In this document: positions 59,688-64,000 of the stretch, piece after piece
Position numbering within the stretch: position 1 is the first letter of the stretch
How the letters are laid out: each line of letters begins with the position of its first letter
Assembly (NCBI RefSeq): GCF_006538365.1
Contig: NZ_BJKN01000001.1
Location: forward strand, 301,688 to 365,687
Reading direction: 5' to 3'
DNA from: Moorella sp. E308F
Lineage (GTDB): Bacteria; Bacillota; DSM-521; Neomoorellales; Neomoorellaceae
Length of the DNA: 64,000 nucleotides
Translations under genes and position numbers: made by a program
The notes under the pieces: model-generated
The model's input: only the letters and a program-made list of their open reading frames with translations
Told to the model about the DNA's origin: nothing
The model's database searches: none

Positions 59688-60335
59688 TTAAGGTTTTACC
59701 AGGCCACGGCGCCAGGCATATTTAGTTAACTCGATGCGGTTATGCAAATTAAGTTTACGCATTAGATTGGTGCGGTGAAAATCTACGGTCTTACTGCTGA
59801 TATGCAGCAATCCGGCAATTTCCCGATTAGTACGGCCCTGGGCCAGGAGAATCAAGATTTCCCGCTCCCGCTCGGTCAGGGTATCAAGTTCATCTGTCTC
59901 TTCCATCATCCCGCCATAACGGTAGTCGGCCAGGACCGTTTCCGTTATGGCGGGGTCCAGGAAGGCCTTGCCGGCATAGAGGGAGCGGATGGCAGCTACC
60001 AGCTCGTCGGCAGCCGCCCTCTTCAACACGTAACCGGAAGCGCCCATTTTTAGTGCCGGAAGCAAATACTCCCTGTTTTCATGCTGGGTCAGGATTAATA
60101 CTTTTATCCCTTCATGGTAATCTTTAATCTGGCGGGTTACGGCCAGGCCGTCAAGGCCCGGCATGGCAATATCCAGCAACACGATATCCGGACGCAAGCA
60201 ACGGATTAATTTTAAGGCTTCTTCGCCGTTACCAGCTTCACCGACTACCTGCATATCTTCCTGGAAAGACAGCAGTGCTTTCAGGCCGGCCCTGAAGAGG
60301 GTATGATCATCAACAATCAAAACCTTGATGGCCAT
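59688..60335 (-). CDS. NarL/LuxR-type response regulator
   Basis: A 215-aa regulator: receiver (VLIVDDHTLFRAGL, phospho-Asp in IVLLDIAMPGLDG, YVLKRAAADEL) and LuxR helix-turn-helix (LTEREREILILLAQGRTNREIAGLLHISSKTVDFHRTNLMRKL). Overlaps the kinase gene by 26 nt. Probably activates the adjacent reductase operon. Confidence 0.94.
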   Translation of the reverse strand: MAIKVLIVDDHTLFRAGLKALLSFQEDMQVVGEAGNGEEALKLIRCLRPDIVLLDIAMPGLDGLAVTRQIKDYHEGIKVLILTQHENREYLLPALKMGASGYVLKRAAADELVAAIRSLYAGKAFLDPAITETVLADYRYGGMMEETDELDTLTEREREILILLAQGRTNREIAGLLHISSKTVDFHRTNLMRKLNLHNRIELTKYAWRRGLVKP

Positions 60336-61731
60336 TATAACCTTCCTCCTTGCTAACAGGTAAGGTTACATTGATTTCCGTACCCTGCCCGACGGCGGTC
60401 CTCACTTCCAGGTCTCCCCCCAATAATCTTGCCCTTTCTTTCATGCCCAGGATCCCTAGAGGCCTGCGCGCATTCCGGGGATTCATCACCGCCTCCATAT
60501 CAAAGCCGCAACCGTCATCTTTAACCTGCAGCTTAATCTCTTCAGGTAAGAAAAGCAATTCTACGGCAACCTGCCGCGCAGAAGCGTATTTAATAATATT
60601 GGTAACGGCTTCCTGGGTAATCCGGAAAATGGCTATCTCTATTTCCGCCTGCAGGCGCCCGGGATTTCCTCCAATATTAAAGTTTAGGCAGATACCGGTA
60701 GGCTTTAGTTTCGTTTCCAAATACCATCGAAGGGCCGGAATGAGCCCTAGGTCATCAAGTAAACTGGGGCGCAGGTCATAAATAATGCGGTGGAGCTCCT
60801 TTAAAGCCTGGTTAACGCCGTCCTTTAACTCTTCCAGGATATTTTCTACTCCTTCCTCCTTTTGGCCGGCCATAGTGGCAGCCGTTTTAAGTCCGACCAG
60901 GAGGGCAGATAGGGACTGGCTCGTTTCATCATGTAGTTCGCGGGCGATACGCTGGCGCTCGCTTTCCTGGGCGGTCATAATTTTATTTAAAAGCAAACGG
61001 TAATTAGCCTCGGAAGTTCTCAAGCTGTCTATGCTTTCCTTTAACCGGCTGGACATCTGGTTAAAACATACAGCCAGTTCCCCTAATTCATCATTACCCG
61101 CTACCTTAATCGTTTCACCCAGGTAACCCTCTCCCAGGCGGCGAAGGGAAAGGGTCAATTTCTCCAGGGGTTTAAGAATCCGCCGGCTTAAAAGTAAAGC
61201 CACTGCCAGGGCTGTCAACATGCCGATTAGCATCAATAAAATTACCGTCCTGGCCAAATTACCGGTGGCCTGCCGGACTTCCTGCTGGCTAAATCCTATA
61301 TGCAGTTCGGCATCCAGGCCGTCAAGTATTCTATACCCCACATCTCGGATAAGCCCCTGTTCGCTGTCCAAAATCCGCATGCTGGAGCGTTCCCCTGGAG
61401 GTACCGGGTTAATATTAATAAGACCGGCGGGAAACCCTTTGGGGAATGTGTGAATAAGCATCCCGGAGGGCAGACCGGTTACAAATGCATAAATGTTATT
61501 AGGGTTCATGTTTACGACCGCTTCCAGCATGCGCTGGACCACCAGCACGTCTCCATCCAACAATGGATTGGCAATATCTTCGGCTACTACCTGCACCAGA
61601 GAAAGCTCTTTATCCGCCACCTGGCTATTTAGAGCCCTTTCAATCACCTGGCTGGTACCTGAAACCATCAACAGCCCTAAAAAAATAACTATCCCAAAGA
61701 CCGTCAGAAGAATTTTCGTTCGCAAGCGCAA
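60310..61731 (-). CDS. NarX-type membrane histidine kinase
   Basis: A 473-aa kinase: N-terminal membrane helix, extracytoplasmic sensor (~35-165), second helix (~170-195), HAMP (RRILKPLEKLTLSLRRLGEGYL), HisKA_3 with phospho-His in RIARELHDETSQSLSALLVGLK, and HATPase (GCGFDMEA, RPLGILGMKERARLLGG). The external domain may contact the PhnD-like lipoprotein encoded directly upstream. Confidence 0.92.
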   Translation of the reverse strand: MRLRTKILLTVFGIVIFLGLLMVSGTSQVIERALNSQVADKELSLVQVVAEDIANPLLDGDVLVVQRMLEAVVNMNPNNIYAFVTGLPSGMLIHTFPKGFPAGLININPVPPGERSSMRILDSEQGLIRDVGYRILDGLDAELHIGFSQQEVRQATGNLARTVILLMLIGMLTALAVALLLSRRILKPLEKLTLSLRRLGEGYLGETIKVAGNDELGELAVCFNQMSSRLKESIDSLRTSEANYRLLLNKIMTAQESERQRIARELHDETSQSLSALLVGLKTAATMAGQKEEGVENILEELKDGVNQALKELHRIIYDLRPSLLDDLGLIPALRWYLETKLKPTGICLNFNIGGNPGRLQAEIEIAIFRITQEAVTNIIKYASARQVAVELLFLPEEIKLQVKDDGCGFDMEAVMNPRNARRPLGILGMKERARLLGGDLEVRTAVGQGTEINVTLPVSKEEGYNGHQGFDC

Positions 61732-61756
61732 AGTTTAAAACCCCCGCCCGATTACT

Positions 61757-62683
61757 TTACTTTAATAAACCGAACTGTTCGGCCCATCGCCGCAACTCAC
61801 TATACTCTTCATTACTTGTGGGCATAAAACCATTGGGCATTTCCGATTGATCCCAGTTATACAGCTTATCACGTTCTTTACCCTGGGGGTCAAAAGCGAG
61901 AAGGGCATCCCGGATCTTTTTTATTACCTCCGGCTGGATATTAGGGTTAACAGCTATACCGCTGCTGGGGTAATATTTTGATTGGGCTACGATCCGGACC
62001 AGACCCCGGCTGGCCAGGAAACGACCCAGGGTGTCCTGGATGGCCCCGGCATCAAACTCTCCACTCATGACGGCATTGGCCACTTCGGCATGAGAGGTCA
62101 GGTAATCATAACGGGAAAATTGCTCCAGAGAAATTCCTGCTTCGGCAAGCATGATCCTGGCAATTAAATTACCCTGGGTGGAGTTGCGGGCGCCAAAGGC
62201 AAAACTATGGCCGGGCAGGTCGTCCAAATTGTAAATATCGCTCGATGGTCTGGTAATAATCAAAGATTGATAAAGGCCGTCATTGGCACAGCGCCCCCGA
62301 ACAATTAACTCCACTCCATACTTTTCATGGGCCTGGAAGTAACTCACCGTTCCCACCGCAGCTATCTGGACGACACCTGCTCCCAATTCTTCAACTATGC
62401 TTCTGTTTTTAGGGGTTACATGCAACTTGAACTTATACCCTGTTTGACTTTCCAAATAACGGAGAAAGGGAACGTACATTTTTACGTCCTCTTTAATCTC
62501 CAGGCGGCGATCAAAGCCGAAATATATCGTTTCCGGGTCCCGGGAAACCGGTTGCTCAACTATTTTTTCAGTATTGGCCTGGATAGACGTCAGGTTTATC
62601 CTGGCCACCTCTTCCTGTCCGCAGCCTGTAACCAGGAGAAAGGTTAACATAGTTAAAATCATACCTGCCATTAATTTTTTCAT
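61757..62683 (-). CDS. PhnD/TtrS-type periplasmic-binding lipoprotein
   Basis: A 308-aa solute-binding protein with a lipoprotein signal (LTFLLVTGC, lipid Cys ~20) and the PhnD-like fold: IYFGFDRRLEIKEDVKMYVPFLRYLESQTGYKF, VAAVGTVSYFQAHEKYGVELIVRG-type segment, FAFGARNSTQGNLIARIML, YPSSGIAVNPNI. In TtrS such a domain is fused to the tetrathionate sensor kinase; here it is a separate gene 25 nt upstream of the kinase and no transporter genes are present, so a sensory ligand-binding role is likely. ATG 62683. Confidence 0.88.
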   Translation of the reverse strand: MKKLMAGMILTMLTFLLVTGCGQEEVARINLTSIQANTEKIVEQPVSRDPETIYFGFDRRLEIKEDVKMYVPFLRYLESQTGYKFKLHVTPKNRSIVEELGAGVVQIAAVGTVSYFQAHEKYGVELIVRGRCANDGLYQSLIITRPSSDIYNLDDLPGHSFAFGARNSTQGNLIARIMLAEAGISLEQFSRYDYLTSHAEVANAVMSGEFDAGAIQDTLGRFLASRGLVRIVAQSKYYPSSGIAVNPNIQPEVIKKIRDALLAFDPQGKERDKLYNWDQSEMPNGFMPTSNEEYSELRRWAEQFGLLK

Positions 62684-62698
62684 GGACACACCCCGCAT

Positions 62699-62747
62699 TA
62701 AAAAATAATGGCATTGAAACGCTACAAAAAGCTTCAACGCCATTATT
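62699..62747 (-). terminator. Terminator after the coiled-coil protein gene
   Basis: Minus strand AATAATGGCGTTGAAGC pairs with GCGTTTCAATGCCATTATT (few mismatches), followed by TTTTTT. It lies 51 nt past the stop and just before the lipoprotein gene. Confidence 0.85.
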
Positions 62748-62797
62748 GAAGATTCCTGCCCTTTTCTTTTACATGCCATAAATTACATTTTAATATC

Positions 62798-63439
62798 TCA
62801 AAAACCATACTTTCCTGTTAACAATACGGTTATTATTATGGCCAGGGCGCTGAGAATCACACCGGCTAAAGTATTCCTTTGACTCCTGCTGTACTCATGT
62901 AATTCTTGATGCAGTAAATTGAATTTTTCCTCCAACCTGTTATACGCTTCTTTCATTTCATCACGTAATAGGTTTAACTTGCCTTCCAAGCCGTTAAGAT
63001 CTTCCTTCGTCTCCCGACTCAGTCTGTCGAGCTCTTCTTTCATCTCCCGGCTCGACCTGTCAACCTCCGCCTTCGTCTCCTGCCGCAGTTTGTTAAACTC
63101 TTCCTTCGTCTCCCGACTCAGTTTGTCGAGCTCTTCTTTCATCTCATGGCTCGACCTGTCGACTTCTGCCTTCGTCTCCTGCCGCAGTTTGTTAAGATCT
63201 TCTTTCATCTCCTGGCGTAAATTATCTATTCTTTGGTCCAGGGTTCCTATTTTTCCCTCTAAACTATCTTTAAGGCCATCAATACGTTGGGATAAATTAT
63301 CTATCCGCAAGGAGAGGTTATCCGTACGCTGGGCCAAATGATAATAACCGAATTCCGCTATCTTTGTTTCCACGCCTTCCGAAGCAACAGCAATCTCTTT
63401 CCGGGCTTCTTCTATTATTTCTTTTTCCGACATGGCCAT
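62798..63439 (-). CDS. Tail-anchored coiled-coil repeat protein
   Basis: A 213-aa protein, almost entirely heptad-repeat coiled coil, with a single C-terminal membrane helix (TLAGVILSALAIIITVLL). A 33-residue unit (NKLRQETKAEVDRSS.EMKEELDKLSRETKEEF) occurs twice nearly identically in tandem, and shorter LRIDNLSQRIDGL-type repeats precede it. No family function recognised; a structural or tethering role is possible. ATG 63439 after gagaggggaagtg. Preceded by a promoter at 63465-63493 and followed by a terminator, so it is monocistronic. Confidence 0.8.
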   Translation of the reverse strand: MAMSEKEIIEEARKEIAVASEGVETKIAEFGYYHLAQRTDNLSLRIDNLSQRIDGLKDSLEGKIGTLDQRIDNLRQEMKEDLNKLRQETKAEVDRSSHEMKEELDKLSRETKEEFNKLRQETKAEVDRSSREMKEELDRLSRETKEDLNGLEGKLNLLRDEMKEAYNRLEEKFNLLHQELHEYSRSQRNTLAGVILSALAIIITVLLTGKYGF

Positions 63440-63464
63440 CACTTCCCCTCTCCTTTCTGCCAAT

Positions 63465-63493
63465 ATTTTAACACTTTCCGGATAGGCTAACAA
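63465..63493 (-). promoter_or_regulatory. Promoter of the coiled-coil protein gene
   Basis: Minus strand TTGTTA (63488-63493), 17 nt, TAAAAT (63465-63470). It lies ~40 nt downstream of the group II intron 3' end. Confidence 0.7.
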
Positions 63494-63531
63494 GGAAAAT
63501 TTACCTGTCCATCTTCCATGCGATATAATAT

Positions 63532-64000
63532 ATCGAGTAGGAGGGGGCGGCTAGCCCCCGTCCCCTCACACCACCGGACATGCGGGTCCGCATCCGGCGG
63601 TTCACCAAGCTTGACGAAGACTGAGATAGCGTTCGGTTAAGCTCATGAGGCCCTGGGACTGCCAGTAGGTATTGCCCAGGGCTCTATTCATTGGCCCATG
63701 GGCCATCCGCCATGGCCCTTTGCGAGCGTTGGCGTATTCATGTACTACCCATTCTGGTAAACCCAGTGCGCGTAGTTCGCGATACCTGGTCCGTACTCGC
63801 TTCCACTGCTTCCAGAGGCACATGCGCAGCCTCCTCCGCATCCAGCCTTCTATGTTCTTAAAAGTGCTGGGCGTGTCGGCCAGGGCGAAGTATCCTATCC
63901 ATCCGCCCAAATAGGCGTTCAGGTGCTCTATGCGCTCGGCCATGCTTACGGGTTTATTCCGGGCAGTTATCTCCCGGATTTTCGTTTTCACCCGGTCGAT
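63532..64000 (-). mobile_element. Group II intron, 3' portion
   Basis: On the minus strand, downstream of the maturase ORF, sequence reads GAACCGCCGGATGCGG then CCGCATGTCCGGTGGTGTG (domain V-like hairpin), then a GGGGGC/GCCCCC stem and CCTCCTACTCGAT (domain VI-like with a bulged A), ending in AT at about 63532. The intron continues beyond the window. The 3' boundary is estimated from the terminal motif. Confidence 0.82.
63602..64000 (-). CDS. ltrA: Group II intron reverse transcriptase/maturase, C-terminal part
   Basis: The visible ~130 residues form the maturase (GIIM) X-domain and C-terminus: LNAYLGGWIGYFALADTPSTFKNIEGWMRRRLRMCLWKQWKRVRTRYRELRALG. This 'RLR...WKQWK' block is diagnostic for group II intron maturases. 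The upstream frame, including the RT palm, lies past base 64000. The catalytic motif is therefore not visible here. Confidence 0.92.
   Translation of the reverse strand: MDRVKTKIREITARNKPVSMAERIEHLNAYLGGWIGYFALADTPSTFKNIEGWMRRRLRMCLWKQWKRVRTRYRELRALGLPEWVVHEYANARKGPWRMAHGPMNRALGNTYWQSQGLMSLTERYLSLRQAW

Noticed and set aside
1..64000. CRISPR arrays, rRNA, tRNA, prophage genes
   Set aside because: No regularly spaced direct repeats with unique spacers, no rRNA-like or cloverleaf sequence and no phage structural genes were recognised.

Overview
The window looks like a chromosomal segment of a thermophilic acetogenic clostridium, most likely Moorella (M. thermoacetica or a close relative). This assignment is inference. 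It rests on the GC-rich DNA with frequent GTG/TTG starts, a corrinoid methyl-transfer gene set, a large Moco-biosynthesis operon, a cytochrome bd oxidase in what looks like an anaerobe, and Firmicutes-type gene orders (acpS-nnrD-alr-mazEF, tsaEB-rimI-tsaD). No rRNA, tRNA or CRISPR array was seen.

Layout. 1-2022: end of an ECF vitamin/metal transporter operon (two ATPases, EcfT) and a strong terminator. 2072-3406: Phd/PIN toxin-antitoxin pair and a ferritin-like protein. 3427-10329: an oxygen-defence block with an Rrf2 regulator, cydA, cydB and a single-ORF CydD-CydC exporter; the Rrf2 gene and cydA share an operator-like motif. 10333-12430: a guanylate-kinase-like gene, a c-di-AMP riboswitch before a LysM-NlpC/P60 hydrolase, and HicAB. 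12501-18522: guaA, hpt, a J-domain protein, pabB (leader carrying spaced GAG/UAG triplets and a terminator), pabC and a membrane-anchored protein.

18635-26497 (minus strand) is the most interesting region. It holds a methyl-transfer system: corrinoid protein, methyl-THF methyltransferase, a UroD-family methyltransferase and a RACo-type reductive activator. Embedded in it is a two-component system whose cytosolic kinase carries a complete corrinoid-protein module, a PocR-type domain and a LytS/YesM-type kinase, followed by an AraC-type response regulator. I read this as a regulatory system that senses corrinoid (methylation or redox) state.

26666-30573: fumarase subunits and pyrE/pyrD/pyrK. 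30804-36538: Moco operon (promoter, Moco riboswitch, a small Cys protein, two moeA, moaA, moaC, MOSC, mog). 36554-40781: a secreted-type FAD oxidoreductase, a GH26-type glycosidase and 5-formyl-THF cyclo-ligase. 40897-41073: a cluster of DnaA boxes with about 44-bp spacing. 41124-50562: tsaD/rimI/tsaB/tsaE, uracil-DNA glycosylase, thiE, a single-domain response regulator, a glutamine amidotransferase, mazEF, alr, nnrD and acpS, with a 256-bp inverted-repeat-bounded element between nnrD and acpS. 50798-55082: acetyl-CoA synthetase followed by a LytS/LytTR two-component pair. 55133-62683: a Psr/Phs/Ttr-like molybdoenzyme operon with its own NarL-type response regulator, HAMP kinase and PhnD-like lipoprotein; the Moco operon can supply its cofactor. 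62699-64000: a coiled-coil membrane protein, then the 3' end of a group II intron running off the window.
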